Positions 11,788-24,161 of a stretch of 64,000 bases of DNA are shown here, in pieces. Origin of the DNA: Orobanche coerulescens (taxonomy: Eukaryota > Streptophyta > Magnoliopsida > Lamiales > Orobanchaceae). Where the stretch lies: positions 101,488 to 165,487 of the forward strand of contig JAWKAU010000248.1 in assembly GCA_033398695.1 (NCBI GenBank), given 5' to 3'. Position 1 is the stretch's first letter, and every line of letters begins with the position of its first letter. Position numbers and translations under genes: made by a program. The notes beneath the pieces were generated by a model, which had not been told where the DNA came from, ran no database searches, and saw only the letters and a program-made list of their open reading frames with translations.

Positions 11788-12356
11788 AAAATTAGAACCA
11801 CATTCTATTCTTCTTATGGTAGATTCGACCCGAACTTCAAATGTACCATAACTTTCGAACCGGAGGAGCTACGGACCCACCACACATGCCGGCAAAGCTC
11901 TTCCGCGCCCATCGTGTGACCCGACGCCGAATTCCTATTATAATATGTTCATGGAAGTGGAACGGCGATTCGTGTCGAACTCATCGCGTCCGCCATGACA
12001 TAATCGGTCCCGAGCCTAAATTACCCCTGCTTTCACGCACTTTCGGCCTTTATATCACTTTATTTATATAATATTTCGTTTCTTTTGATATCTTGTGTCA
12101 TTTTCGATTTAGATGTGTTTCTTAGGCTAAAAAATACATTCTCCAATGTATTGAGAGGCGGAATTTGATAATTTCTAATTAGTAAAATCGCATTTCTTCC
12201 CAAAGATTTACGAGCGTTTGTCATTTACTTTATTACTCCCGTGACGGTCTATCATTAAATCTTCTTTAAACCGTAGGTTGAAGGATCACCGTGAATAATT
12301 CCTAAGAAAATGAAAAATCAAGTGTAAAAAGAATCGAGCAAATTGACGGCAAAAAA

Positions 12357-12467
12357 GGGGGTGCAACACGAGGACTTCCCAGGGGGTCACCCATCCTAGT
12401 ATTACTCTCGCCCATGCACGCTTTACTTAATGGGATTCGGTGCATTCGGGTTGGTATGATCGCATCC
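12357..12467 (-). rRNA. 5S rRNA-like copy 9, type A
   Basis: 111 nt, clean type A. T6 run downstream. Confidence 0.85.
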
Positions 12468-13044
12468 AAAATTAGAACCACGTTCTATTCTCTTATGGTA
12501 GATTTGACCCGAACTTCAAACAGCCATAACTTTCGAACCGGGAGGAGCTACGGGACCCACCACACATGCCGGCAAAGCTCTTCTGGCGCCCATCGTGTGA
12601 CCCGACGCTCAGAATTCCTATTATAATATGTTTCCGGAAGCGTAACGGCGATTCGTGTCGAACTCATCGCGTTCCGCCATTACATAACTGGTCCCGAGCC
12701 TAAATTACCCCGTTTTCACGCACTTTCGGCCTTTATATCACATTATTTATATAATATTTCGTTTTTCTTTTGATATCTTGTGTTAATTTCGATTTAGATG
12801 TTTTTCTTAGGCTTAAAAATACATTCTCCAATGTATTGAGAGGCGGAATTTGATAATTTCTAATTAGTAAAATCGCATTTCTTCCCAGTACGACGAGCGT
12901 TTGCCATTTACTTTATTACTCTCGTGACGGTATATCATTAAATCTTCTTTAGACCGTAGGTGGAAGGATCACCGTGCATAATTCCTAAGAAAATGAAAAA
13001 TCGAGTGTAAAAAAAGAATCGAGCAGTATTGGACGGCAAAAAAT

Positions 13045-13164
13045 GGGGGTGCAACACGAGGACGTCCTAGGGGGTCACCAATCCTAGTACTACTCTCGCC
13101 CATGCACGCTTTATTTAGGAGTTCTAATGGGATTCGGTGCATTAGGGTTGGTATGATCGCATCC
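13045..13164 (-). rRNA. 5S rRNA-like copy 10, type B
   Basis: Reference-quality type B copy: 120 nt, the normal length of plant 5S rRNA. The minus strand has GAACTCCTAAATAAAGCGTG, GAGTAGTACTAGG and GATTGGTGACCCCCTAGGAC. Against the plant 5S I know, the A-box start and box C carry several changes. T6 run downstream. Confidence 0.87.
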
Positions 13165-13743
13165 AAAATTAGAACCACATTCTATTCTTCTTATGGTAGA
13201 TTCGACCCGAACTTCAAACAGCCATAACTTTCGAACCGGGAGGAGCTACGGACCTACCACACATGCCGGCAAAGCTCTTCTGGCGCCCATCGTGTGACCT
13301 GACGCTCAGAATTCCTATTATAATATGTTTCTGGAAGCGGAACGGCGATTCGTGTCGAACTCATTGCGTTCCGCCATGACATAACTGGTCCCGAGCCTAA
13401 ATTCCCCCGTTTTCACGCACTTTCGGCCTTTATATCACTTTATTTATATAATATTTCGTTTTTCTTTTGATATCTTGTGTCATTTTCGATTTAGATGTTT
13501 TTCTTATGCTTAAAAATACATTCTCCAATGTATTGAGAGGCGGAATTTGATAATTTCTAATTAGTAAAATCGCATTTCTTCCCAAAGATTTACGAGCGTT
13601 TGTCATTTACTTTATTACTCCCGTGACGGTCTATCATTAAATCTTCTTTAAACCGTAGGTTGAAGGATCACCGTGAATAATTCCTAAGAAAATGAAAAAT
13701 CAAGTGTAAAAAAAGAATCGAGCAGCGTTGGACGGCAAAAAAA

Positions 13744-13854
13744 GGGGGTGCAACACGAGGACTTCCCAGGGGGTCACCCATCCTAGTATTACTCTCGCCC
13801 ATGCACGCTTTACTTAATGAGATTCGGTGCATTCGGGTTGGTATGATCGCATCC
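13744..13854 (-). rRNA. 5S rRNA-like copy 11, type A
   Basis: Reference-quality type A copy of 111 nt. CCCATTA is followed by AGTAAAGCGTG (here CTCATTA), missing the GAACTCCTA-type 9 nt that type B retains. T7 run downstream. Confidence 0.86.
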
Positions 13855-14204
13855 AAAATTAGAACCACATTCTATTCTCTTATGGTAGATTCGACCCGAA
13901 CTTCAAACAGCCATAACTTTCGAACCGGGAGGAGCTACGGGACCCACCACACATGCCGGCAAAGCTCTTCTGGCGCCCATCGTGTGACCCGACGCTCAAA
14001 ATTCCTATTATAATATGTTTCTGGAAGCGTAACGGCGATTCGTGTCGAACTCATCGCGTTCCGCCATTACATAACTGGTCCCGAGCCTAAATTACCCCGT
14101 TTTCACGCATTTTCGGCCTTTATATCACATTATTTATATAATATTTCGTTTTTCTTTTGATATCTTGTGTTAATTTCGATTTAGATGTTTTTCTTAGGCT
14201 TAAA

Positions 14205-14224
14205 AATACATTCTCCAATGTATT
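14205..14224. other. Perfect 8-bp hairpin repeated in each spacer
   Basis: AATACATT-CTCC-AATGTATT is an exact inverted repeat with a 4-nt loop, about 350 bp from the 5S-like gene. The same 20 bases occur in nearly every unit. A few units carry changes, for example near 21050 and 43965. The role is unknown; it could be a folding element or a chance palindrome spread by amplification. Confidence 0.75.
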
Positions 14225-14429
14225 GAGAGGCGGAATTTGATAATTTCTAATTAGTAAAATCGCATTTCTTCCCAGTACGACGAGCGTTTGCCATTTACTT
14301 TATTACTCTCGTGACGGTATATCATTAAATCTTCTTTAGACCGTAGGTGGAAGGATCACCGTGCATAATTCCTAAGAAAATGAAAAATCGAGTGTAAAAA
14401 AGAATCGAGCAAAGATTGACGGCAAAAAT

Positions 14430-14548
14430 GGGGGTGCAACACGAGGACGCCCTAGGGGTCACCAATCCTAGTACTACTCTCGCCCATGCACGCTTTATTT
14501 AGGAGTTCTAATGGGATTCGGTGCATTAGGGTTGGTATGATCGCATCC
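14430..14548 (-). rRNA. 5S rRNA-like copy 12, type B
   Basis: 119 nt, type B with GGGCGTCC in place of GGACGTCC near the 3' third. T5 run downstream. Confidence 0.82.
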
Positions 14549-15122
14549 AAAATTAGAACCACATTCTATTCTTCTTATGGTAGATTCGACCCGAACTTCA
14601 AACAGCCATAACTTTCGAACCGGAGGAGCTACGGACCCACCACACATGCCGGCAAAGCTCTTCCGCGCCCATCGTGTGACCCGACGCCGTAATTCCTATT
14701 ATAATATGTTTCTGGAAGCGGAACGGCGATTCGTGTCGAACTCATTGCGTTCCGCCATGACATAACTGGTCCCGAGCCTAAATTACCCCGTTTTCATGCA
14801 CTTTCGGCCTTTATATCACTTTATTTATATAATATTTCATTTTTCTTTTGATATCTTGTGTCATTTTCGATTTAGATGTGTTTCTTAGGCTTAAAAATAC
14901 ATTCTCCAATGTATTGAGAGGCGGAATTTGATAATTTCTAATTAGTAAAATCGCATTTCTTTCCAGTACGACGAGCGTTTGTCATTTACTTTATTACTCC
15001 CGTGACGGTCTATCATTAAATCTTCTTTAAACCGTAGGTTGAAGGATCACCGTGAATAATTCCTAAGAAAATGAAAAATCAAGTGTAAAAAAAGAATCGA
15101 GCAAATATTGACGGCAAAAAAA

Positions 15123-15230
15123 GGGGGTGCAACACGAGGACTTCCTGTGGGTCACCCATCCTAGTATTACTCTCGCCATGCACGCTTTACTTAATGGGAT
15201 TCGTGCATTCGGGTTGGTATGATCGCATCC
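15123..15230 (-). rRNA. 5S rRNA-like copy 13, type A
   Basis: 108 nt, type A with three further single-base losses. T7 run downstream. Confidence 0.8.
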
Positions 15231-15798
15231 AAAATTAGAACCACATTCTATTCTCTTATGGTAGATTCGACCGAACTTCAAATGCCATAACTTTCAAACC
15301 GGGAGGAGCTACGGACCCACCACACATGCCGGCAAAGCTCTTCCGGCGCCCATCGTGTGACCCGACGCCTGAATTCCTATTATAATATGTTTCCTAAGCG
15401 TAACGGCGATTCGTGTCGAACTCATCGCGTTACGCCATTACATAACCGGTCCCGAGCCTAAATTACCCTGCTTTCACGCACTTTCGGCCTTTATATCACA
15501 TTATTTATATAATATTTCGTTTTTCTTTTGATATCTTGTGTTAATTTCGATTTAGATGTTTTTCTTAGGCTTAAAAATACATTCTCCAATGTATTGAGAG
15601 GCGGAATTTGATAATTTCTAATTAGTAAAATCGCATTTCTTCCCAAGATTTACGAGCGTTTGTCATTTACTTTATTACTCTCGTGACGGTATATCATTAA
15701 ATCTTCTTTAGACCGTAGGTGGAAGGATCACGTGCATAATTCCTAAGAAAATGAAAATCGAGTGTAAAAAAGAATCGAGCAAGATTGACGGCAAAAAT

Positions 15799-15914
15799 GG
15801 GGTGCAACACGAGGACGCCCTAGGGGTCACCAATCCTAGTACTACTCTCGCCCATGCACGCTTTATTTAGGAGTTCTAATGGGATTCGTGCATTAGGTTG
15901 GTATGATCGCATCC
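15799..15914 (-). rRNA. 5S rRNA-like copy 14, type B
   Basis: 116 nt, type B with losses in runs of G or C. T5 run downstream. Confidence 0.8.
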
Positions 15915-16482
15915 AAAATTAGAACCACATTCTATTCTTCTTATGGTAGATTCGACCGAACTTCAAATGCCCATAACTTTCGAACCGGAGGAGCTACGGA
16001 CCCACCACACATGCCGGCAAAGCTCTTCCGGCGCCCATCGTGTGACCCGACGCCGTAATTCCTATTATAATATGTTTCGAAGCGGAACGGCGATTCGTGT
16101 CGAACTCATTGCGTTCCGCCATGACATAACCGGTCCCGAGCCTAAATTACCCTGCTTTCATGCACTTTCGGCCTTTATATCACTTTATTTATATAATATT
16201 TCATTTTTCTTTGATATCTTGTGTCATTTTTGATTTAGATGTGTTTCTTAGGCTTAAAAATACATTCTCCAATGTATTGAGAGGCGGAATTTGATAATTT
16301 CTAATTAGTAAAATCGCATTTCTTTCCAAGATTTACGAGCGTTTGTCATTTACTTTATTACTCCCGTGACGGTCTATCATTAAATCTTCTTTAAACCGTA
16401 GGTTGAAGGATCACCGTGAATAATTCCTAAGAAAATGAAAATCAAGTGTAAAAAAGAATCGAGCAATTGGACGGCAAAAAAA

Positions 16483-16591
16483 GGGGGTGCAACACGAGGA
16501 CTTCCTGTGGGGTCACCCATCCTAGTATTACTCTCGCCCATGCACGCTTTACTTAATGGGATTCTGCATTCGGGTTGGTATGATCGCATCC
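16483..16591 (-). rRNA. 5S rRNA-like copy 15, type A
   Basis: 109 nt, type A; 2 nt are lost in the GCACCGAATCC segment. T7 run downstream. Confidence 0.8.
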
Positions 16592-17164
16592 AAAATTAGA
16601 ACCACATTCTATTCTCTTATGGTAGATTCGACCCGAACTTCAAATAGCCATAACTTTCGAACCGGGAGGAGCTACGGGACCCACCACACATGCCGTCAAA
16701 GCTCTTCTGGCGGTCATCGTGTGACCCGACACTCAGAATTCCTATTATAATATGTTTCCGGAAGCGTAACGGCGATTCGTGTCGAACTCATCGCGTTCCG
16801 CCATGACATAACTGGTCCCGAGCCTAAATTACCCTGTTTTCACGCACTTTCGGCCTTTATATCACATTATTTATATAATATTTCGTTTTTCTTTTGATAT
16901 CTTGTGTTAATTTCGATTTAGATGTTTTTCTTAGGCTTAAAAATACATTCTCCAATGTATTGAGAGGCGGAATTTGATAATTTCTAATTAGTAAAATCGC
17001 ATTTCTTCCCAGTACGACGAGCGTTTGTCATTTACTTTATTACTCTCGTGACGGTATATCATTAAATCTTCTTTAGAGCGTATGTGGAAGGATCGCCTTG
17101 CATACTTCCTAAGAAAATAAATAATCGAGTGTAAAAAAGAATCGAGCAGATTGACGGCAAAAAT

Positions 17165-17284
17165 GGGGGTGCAACACGAGGACGTCCTAGGGGGTCACCA
17201 ATCCTAGTACTACTCTCGCCCATGCACGCTTTATTTAGGAGTTCTAATGGGATTCGGTGCATTAGGGTTGGTATGATCGCATCC
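17165..17284 (-). rRNA. 5S rRNA-like copy 16, type B
   Basis: 120 nt, clean type B. T5 run downstream. The spacer to its right lacks about 17 bp near 17433 that other units have. Confidence 0.85.
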
Positions 17285-17843
17285 AAAATTAGAACCACAT
17301 TCTATTCTTCTTATGGTAGATTCGTCCCGAACTTCAAACAGCCATAACTTTCGAACCGGGAGGAGCTACGGGACCCACCACACATGCCGGCAAAGCTCTT
17401 CTGGCGCCCATCGTGTGACCCGACGCTCAGAATTTATGGAAGCGGAACGGCGATTCGTGTCGAACTCATCGCGTTCCGCCATGACATAACTCGTCCCGAG
17501 CCTAAATTACCCCGTTTTCACGCACTTTCGGCCTTTATATCACTTTATTTATATAATATTTCGTTTTTCTTTTGATATCTTGTGTCATTTTCGATTTAGA
17601 TGTGTTTCTTAGGCTTAAAAATACATTCTCCAATGTATTGAGAGGCGGAATTTGATAATTTCTAATTAGTAAAATCGCATTTCTTCCCAGTACGACGAGC
17701 GTTTGTCATTTACTTTATTACTCCCGTGACGGTCTATCATTAAATCTTCTTTAAACCGTAGGTTGAAGGATCACCGTGAATAATTCCTAAGAAAATAAAA
17801 AATCAAGTGTAAAAAAGAATCGAGCAATATTGGACGGCAAAAA

Positions 17844-17952
17844 GGGGGTGCAACACGAGGACTTCCTGTGGGGTCACCCATCCTAGTATTACTCGCCCAT
17901 GCACGCTTTACTTAATGGGATTCGGTGCATTCGGGTTGGTATGATCGCATCC
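17844..17952 (-). rRNA. 5S rRNA-like copy 17, type A
   Basis: 109 nt, type A with the shortened GGGCGAGTAA. T5 run downstream. Confidence 0.8.
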
Positions 17953-18523
17953 AAAATTAGAACCACATTCTATTCTCTTATGGTAGATTCGACCGAACTT
18001 CAAATAGCCATAACTTTCGAACCGGAGGAGCTACGGACCCACCACACATGCCGGCAAAGCTCTTCCGCGCCCATCGTGTGACCCGACGCTCAGAATTCCT
18101 ATTATAATATGTTTCCGGAAGCGTAACGGCGATTCGTGTCGAACTCATCGCGTTCCGCCATTACATAACTGGTCCCGAGCCTAAATTACCCCGTTTTCAC
18201 GCACTTTTGGCCTTTATATCACATTATTTATATAATATTTCGTTTTTCTTTTGATATCTTGTGTTAATTTCGATTTAGATGTTTTTCTTAGGCTTAAAAA
18301 TACATTCTCCAATGTATTGAGAGGCGGAATTTGATAATTTCTAATTAGTAAAATCGCATTTCTTCCCAGTACGACGAGCGTTTGTCATTTACTTTATTAC
18401 TCTCGTGACGGTATATCATTAAATCTTCTTTAGACCGTAGGTGGAAGGATCACCGTGCATAATTCCTAAGAAAATGAAAACTCGGGTGTAAAAAAAGAAT
18501 CGAGCAAGATTGACGGCAAAAAT

Positions 18524-18643
18524 GGGGGTGCTACACGAGGACGTCCTAGGGGGTCACCAATCCTAGTACTACTCTCGCCCATGCACGCTTTACTTAGGAG
18601 TTCTAATGGGATTCGTTGCATTAGGGTTGGTATGATCACATCC
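18524..18643 (-). rRNA. 5S rRNA-like copy 18, type B
   Basis: 120 nt, type B with 5' start GGATGTGATC and GTAGCACC near the 3' end. T5 run downstream. Confidence 0.83.
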
Positions 18644-19215
18644 AAAATTAGAACCACATTCTATTCTTCTTATGGTAGATTCGACCCGAACTTCAAACAG
18701 CCATAACTTTCGAACCGGAGGAGCTACGGACCCACCACACATGCCGGCAAAGCTCTTCCGGCGCCCATCGTGTGACCCGACGCCGTAATTCCTATTATAA
18801 TATGTTTATGGAAGCGGAACGGCGATTCGTGTCGAACTCATCGCGTTCCGCCATGACATAACCGGTCCCGAGCCTAAATTACCCCGTTTTCACGCACTTT
18901 CGGCCTTTATATCACTTTATTTATATAATATTTCGTTTTTCTTTGATATCTTGTGTCATTTTCGATTTAGATGTGTTTCTTAGGCTTAAAAATACATTCT
19001 CCAATGTATTGAGAGGCGGAATTTGATAATTTCTAATTAGTAAAATCGCATTTCTTCCCAAGATTTACGAGCGTTTGTCATTTACTTTATTACTCCCGTG
19101 ACGGTCTATCATTAAATCTTCTTTAAACCGTAGGTTGAAGGATCACCGTGAATAATTCCTAAGAAAATGAAAAATCAAGTGTAAAAAAGAATCGAAAGCG
19201 CGTTGACGGCAAAAA

Positions 19216-19324
19216 GGGGGTGCAACACGAGGACTTCCTGTGGGGTCACCCATCCTAGTATTACTCGCCCATGCACGCTTTACTTAATGGGATTCGGTGC
19301 ATTCGGGTTGGTATGATCGCATCC
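19216..19324 (-). rRNA. 5S rRNA-like copy 19, type A
   Basis: 109 nt, type A with the shortened GGGCGAGTAA. T5 run downstream. Confidence 0.8.
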
Positions 19325-19899
19325 AAAATTAGAACCACATTCTATTCTCTTATGGTAGATTCGACCCGAACTTCAAATGCCATAACTTTCGAACCGGGAG
19401 GAGCTACGAACCCACCACACATGCCGGCAAAGCTCTTCTGGCGCCCATCGTGTGACCCGACGCTCAGAATTCCTATTATAATATGTTTCCGGAAGCGTAA
19501 CGGCGATTCGTGTCGAACTCATCGCGTTCCGCCATTACATAACTGGTCCCGAGCCTAAATTACCCCGTTTTCACGCACTTTCGGCCTTTATATCACATTA
19601 TTTATATAATATTTCGTTTTTCTATTGATATCTTGTGTTAATTTCGATTTAGATGTTTTTCTTAGGCTTAAAAATACATTCTCCAATGTATTGAGAGGCG
19701 GAATTTGATAATTTCTAATTAGTAAAATCGCATTTCTTCCCAGTACGACGAGCGTTTGTCATTTACTTTATTACTCTCGTGACGGTATATCATTAAATCT
19801 TCTTTAGACCGTAGGTGGAAGGATCACCGTGCATAATTCCTAAGAAAATGAAAAATCGAGTGTAAAAAAAGAATCGAGCAGTATTGGACGGCAAAAAAT

Positions 19900-20019
19900 G
19901 GGGGTGCAACACGAGGACGTCCTAGGGGGTCACCAATCCTAGTACTACTCTCGCCCATGCACGCTTTATTTAGGAGTTCTAATGGGATTCGGTGCATTAG
20001 GTTTGGTATGATCGCGTCC
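19900..20019 (-). rRNA. 5S rRNA-like copy 20, type B
   Basis: 120 nt, type B starting GGACGCGATC. T6 run downstream. Confidence 0.83.
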
Positions 20020-20596
20020 AAAATTAGAACCACATTCTATTCTTCTTATGGTAGATTCGACCCGAACTTCAAACAGCCATAACTTTCGAACCGGGAGGAG
20101 CTACGGGACCCACCACACATGCCGGCAAAGCTCTTCTGGCGCCCATCGTGTGACCCGACGCTCAGAATTCCTATTATAATATGTTCATGGAAGTGGAACG
20201 GCGATTCGTGTCGAACTCATCGCGTTCCGCCATGACATAACTGGTCCCGAGCCTAAATTACCCCGTTTTCACGCACTTTCGGCCTTTATATCACTTTATT
20301 TATATAATATTTCGTTTTTCTTTTGATATCTTGTGTCATTTTCGATTTAGATGTGTTTCTTAGGCTTAAAAATACATTCTCCAATGTATTGAGAGGCGGA
20401 ATTTGATAATTTCTAATTAGTAAAATCGCATTTCTTCCCAGTACGACGAGCGTTTGTCATTTACTTTATTACTCCCGTGACGGTCTATCATTAAATCTTC
20501 TTTAAACCGTAGGTTGAAGGATCACCGTGAATAATTCCTAAGAAAATGAAAAATCAAGTGTAAAAAAAGAATCGAGCAGCGTTGGACGGCAAAAAA

Positions 20597-20707
20597 GGGG
20601 GTGCAACACGAGGACTTCCCAGGGGGTCACCCATCCTAGTATTACTCTCGCCCATGCACGCTTTACTTAATGGGATTCGGTGCATTCGGGTTGGTATGAT
20701 CGCATCC
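20597..20707 (-). rRNA. 5S rRNA-like copy 21, type A
   Basis: 111 nt, clean type A. T6 run downstream. Confidence 0.85.
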
Positions 20708-21277
20708 AAAATTAGAACCACATTATATTCTCTTATGGTAGATTCGACCCGAACTTTAAACTCCCATAAATTTCGAACCGGGAGGAGCTACGGACCCACC
20801 ACACATGCCAAAGCTCTTCCGGCGCCCATCGTGTGACCCGATGCTCGAATTCCTATTATAATATGTTTCGGAGCGTAACGGCGATTCGTGTCGAACTCAT
20901 CGCGTTCCGCCATTACATAACCGGTCCCGAGCCTAAATTACCCCGTTTTCACGCACTTTTGGCCTTTATATCACATTATTTATATAATATTTCGTTTTCT
21001 TTTGATATCTTGTGTTAATTTCGATTTAGATGTTTTTCTTAGGCTAAAAAATACATTCACCAATCTATTGAGAGGCGGAATTTGATAATTTCTAATTAGT
21101 AAAATCGCATTTCTTCCCAAGATCTGACGAGCGTTTGTCATTTACTTTATTACTCTCGTGACGGTATATCATTAAATCTTCTTTAGACCGTAGGTGGAAG
21201 GATCACCGTGCATAATTCCTAAGAAAATGAAAACTCGGGTGTAAAAAAGAATCGAGCAAAGATTGGACAAAGAAAAT

Positions 21278-21396
21278 GGGGGTGCAACACGAGGACGTCC
21301 TAGGGGTCACCAATCCTAGTACTACTCTCGCCCATGCACGCTTTACTTAGGAGTTCTAATGGGATTCGTTGCATGAGGGTTGGTATGATCGCATCC
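21278..21396 (-). rRNA. 5S rRNA-like copy 22, type B
   Basis: 119 nt, type B. The usual terminator is reduced to T4 and followed by CTTTG. Confidence 0.8.
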
Positions 21397-21975
21397 AAAA
21401 TTAGAACCACATTCTATTCTTCTTATGGTAGATTCGACCCGAACTTCAAATCTACCATAACTTTCGAACCGGGAGGAGCTACGGGACCCACCACACATGC
21501 CGGCAAAGCTCTTCTGGCGCCCATCGTGTGACCCGATGCTCAGAATTCCTATTATAATATGTTTATGGAAGCGGAACGGCGATTCGTGTCGAACTCATCG
21601 CGTTCCGCCATGACATAACTGGTCCCGAGCCTAAATTACCCCGTTTTCACGCACTTTCGGCCTTTATATCACTTTATTTATATAATATTTCGTTTTTCTT
21701 TTGATATCTTGTGTCATTTTCGATTTAGATGTGTTTCTTAGGCTTAAAAATACATTCTCCAATGTATTGAGAGGCGGAATTTGATAATTTCTAATTAGTA
21801 AAATCGCATTTCTTCCCAGTACGACGAGCGTTTGTCATTTACTTTATTACTCCCGTGACGGTCTATCATTAAATCTTCTTTAAACCGTAGGTTGAAGGAT
21901 CACCGTGAATAATTCCTAAGAAAATGAAAAATCAAGTGTAAAAAAAGAATCGAGCAGCGTTGGACGGCAAAAAAA

Positions 21976-22086
21976 GGGGGTGCAACACGAGGACTTCCCA
22001 GGGGGTCACCCATCCTAGTATTACTCTCGCCCATGCACGCTTTACTTAATGGGATTCGGTGCATTCGGGTTGGTATGATCGCATCC
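21976..22086 (-). rRNA. 5S rRNA-like copy 23, type A
   Basis: 111 nt, clean type A. T7 run downstream. Confidence 0.85.
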
Positions 22087-22663
22087 AAAATTAGAACCAC
22101 ATTCTATTCTCTTATGGTAGATTCGACCCGAACTTCAAACAGCCATAACTTTCGAACCGGGAGGAGCTACGGGACCCACCACACATGCCGGCAAAGCTCT
22201 TCTGGCGCCCATCGTGTGACTCGACGCTCAGAATTCCTATTATAATATGTTTCCGGAAGCGTAACGGCGATTCGTGTCGAACTCATCGCGTTCCGCCATT
22301 ACATAACTGGTCCCGAGCCTAAATTACCCCGTTTCCACGCACTTTCGGCCTTTATATCACATTATTTATATAATATTTCGTTTTTCTTTTGATATCTTGT
22401 GTTAATTTCGATTTAGATGTTTTTCTTAGGCTTAAAAATACATTCTCCAATGTATTGAGAGGCGGAATTTGATAATTTCTAATTAGTAAAATCGCATTTC
22501 TTCCCAGTACGACGAGCGTTTGTCATTTACTTTATTACTCTCGTGACGGTATATCATTAAATCTTCTTTAGACCGTAGGTGGAAGGATCACCGTGCATAA
22601 TTCCTAAGAAAATGAAAACTCGAGTGTAAAAAAAGAATCGAGCAGCATTGGACAGCAAAAAAT

Positions 22664-22783
22664 GGGGGTGCAACACGAGGACGTCCTAGGGGGTCACCAA
22701 TCCTAGCACTACTCTCGCCCATGCACGCTTTACTTAGGAGTTCTAATGGGATTCGTTGCATTAGGGTTGGTATGATCACATCC
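22664..22783 (-). rRNA. 5S rRNA-like copy 24, type B
   Basis: 120 nt, type B with 5' start GGATGTGATC and GAGTAGTGC in the intermediate-element region. It shares the GGATGTG start with copy 18. T6 run downstream. Confidence 0.83.
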
Positions 22784-23362
22784 AAAATTAGAACCACATT
22801 CTATTCTTCTTATGGTAGATTCGACCCGAACTTCAAACAGCCATAACTTTCGAACCGGGAGGAGCTACGGGACCCACCACACATGCCGGCAAAGCTCTTC
22901 TGGCGCCCATCGTGTGACCCGACGCTCAGAATTCCTATTATAATATGTTGATGGAAGCGGAACGGCGATTCGTGTCGAACTCATCGCGTTCCGCCATGAC
23001 ATAACTGGTCCCGAGCCTAAATTACCCCGTTTTCACGCACTTTCGGCCTTTATATCACTTTATTTATATAATATTTTGTTTTTCTTTTGATATCTTGTGT
23101 CATTTTCGATTTAGATGTGTTTCTTAGGCTTAAAAATACATTCTCCAATGTATTGAGAGGCGGAATTTGATAATTTCTAATTAGTAAAATCGCATTTCTT
23201 CCCAAGATTTACGAGCGTTTGTCATTTACTTTATTACTCCCGTGACGGTCTATCATTAAATCTTCTTTAAACCGTAGGTTGAAGGATCACCGTGAATAAT
23301 TCCTAAGAAAATGAAAAATCAAGTGTAAAAAAAGAATCGAGCAGCGTTGGACGGCAAAAAAA

Positions 23363-23471
23363 GGGGGTGCATCACGAGGACTTCCTGGGGTCACCCATCC
23401 TAGTATTACTCTCGCCCATGCACGCTTTACTTAATGGGATTCGGTGCATTCGGGTTGGTATGATCGCATCC
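23363..23471 (-). rRNA. 5S rRNA-like copy 25, type A
   Basis: 109 nt, type A; 2 nt are lost around CCCCAGGAAG. T7 run downstream. Confidence 0.8.
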
Positions 23472-24042
23472 AAAATTAGAACCACATTCTATTCTCTTAT
23501 GGTAGATTCGACCGAACTTCAAATGACCATAACTTTCGAACCGGGAGGAGCTACGGGACCCACCACACATGCCGGCAAAGCTCTTCCGCGCCCATCGTGT
23601 GACCCGACGCCGTAATTCCTATTATAATATGTTTCGGAGCGTAACGGCGATTCGTGTCGAACTCATCGCTCCGCCATTACATAACCGGGTCCCGAGCCTA
23701 AATTACCCTGCTTTCACGCACTTTCGGCCTTTATATCACATTATTTATATAATATTTCGTTTTTCTTTTGATATCTTGTGTTAATTTCGATTTAGATGTT
23801 TTTCTTAGGCTTAAAAATACATTCTCCAATGTATTGAGAGGCGGAATTTGATAATTTCTAATTAGTAAAATCGCATTTCTTCCCAGTACGACGAGCGTTT
23901 GTCATTTACTTTATTACTCTCGTGACGGTATATCATTAAATCTTCTTTAGACCGTAGGTGGAAGGATCACCGTGCATAATTCCTAAGAAAATGAAAAATC
24001 GAGTGTAAAAAAAGAATCGAGCAAAGATTGGACAAAGAAAAT

Positions 24043-24161
24043 GGGGGTGCAACACGAGGACGCCCTGAGGGTCACCAATCCTAGTACTACTCTCGCCCAT
24101 GCACGCTTTACTTAGGAGTTCTAATGGGATTCGTTGCATTAGGGTTGGTATGATCGCATCC
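24043..24161 (-). rRNA. 5S rRNA-like copy 26, type B
   Basis: 119 nt, type B with T4-CTTTG in place of the usual terminator, as in copy 22. Confidence 0.8.

Larger units (their letters stand above)
13705..14392. repeat. Representative 5S array unit with LTR-like signposts
   Basis: A type A unit read on the plus strand. TGTAAAA at 13705 follows an A/G-rich tract. The 5S-like gene lies at 13744-13854 (minus strand). CATTACA ends at 14071. TGGTCCCGAGCC follows at 14076-14087 and resembles a degenerate initiator-Met PBS. A purine-rich tract lies at about 14375-14392, just before the next TGTAAAA at 14393. If these are real LTR marks, the unit is a 367-bp LTR plus a 321-bp internal region of a TRIM-like element. 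No coding capacity is seen. The reading is uncertain because the PBS match is weak. Confidence 0.4.

Noticed and set aside
13910..13945. tRNA-like B box (GGTTCGAAA on the minus strand) in each spacer
   Set aside because: There is no matching A box at the right distance and no cloverleaf could be built. A similar CATAACTTTCGAACC phrase is, from memory, common in plant LTRs.
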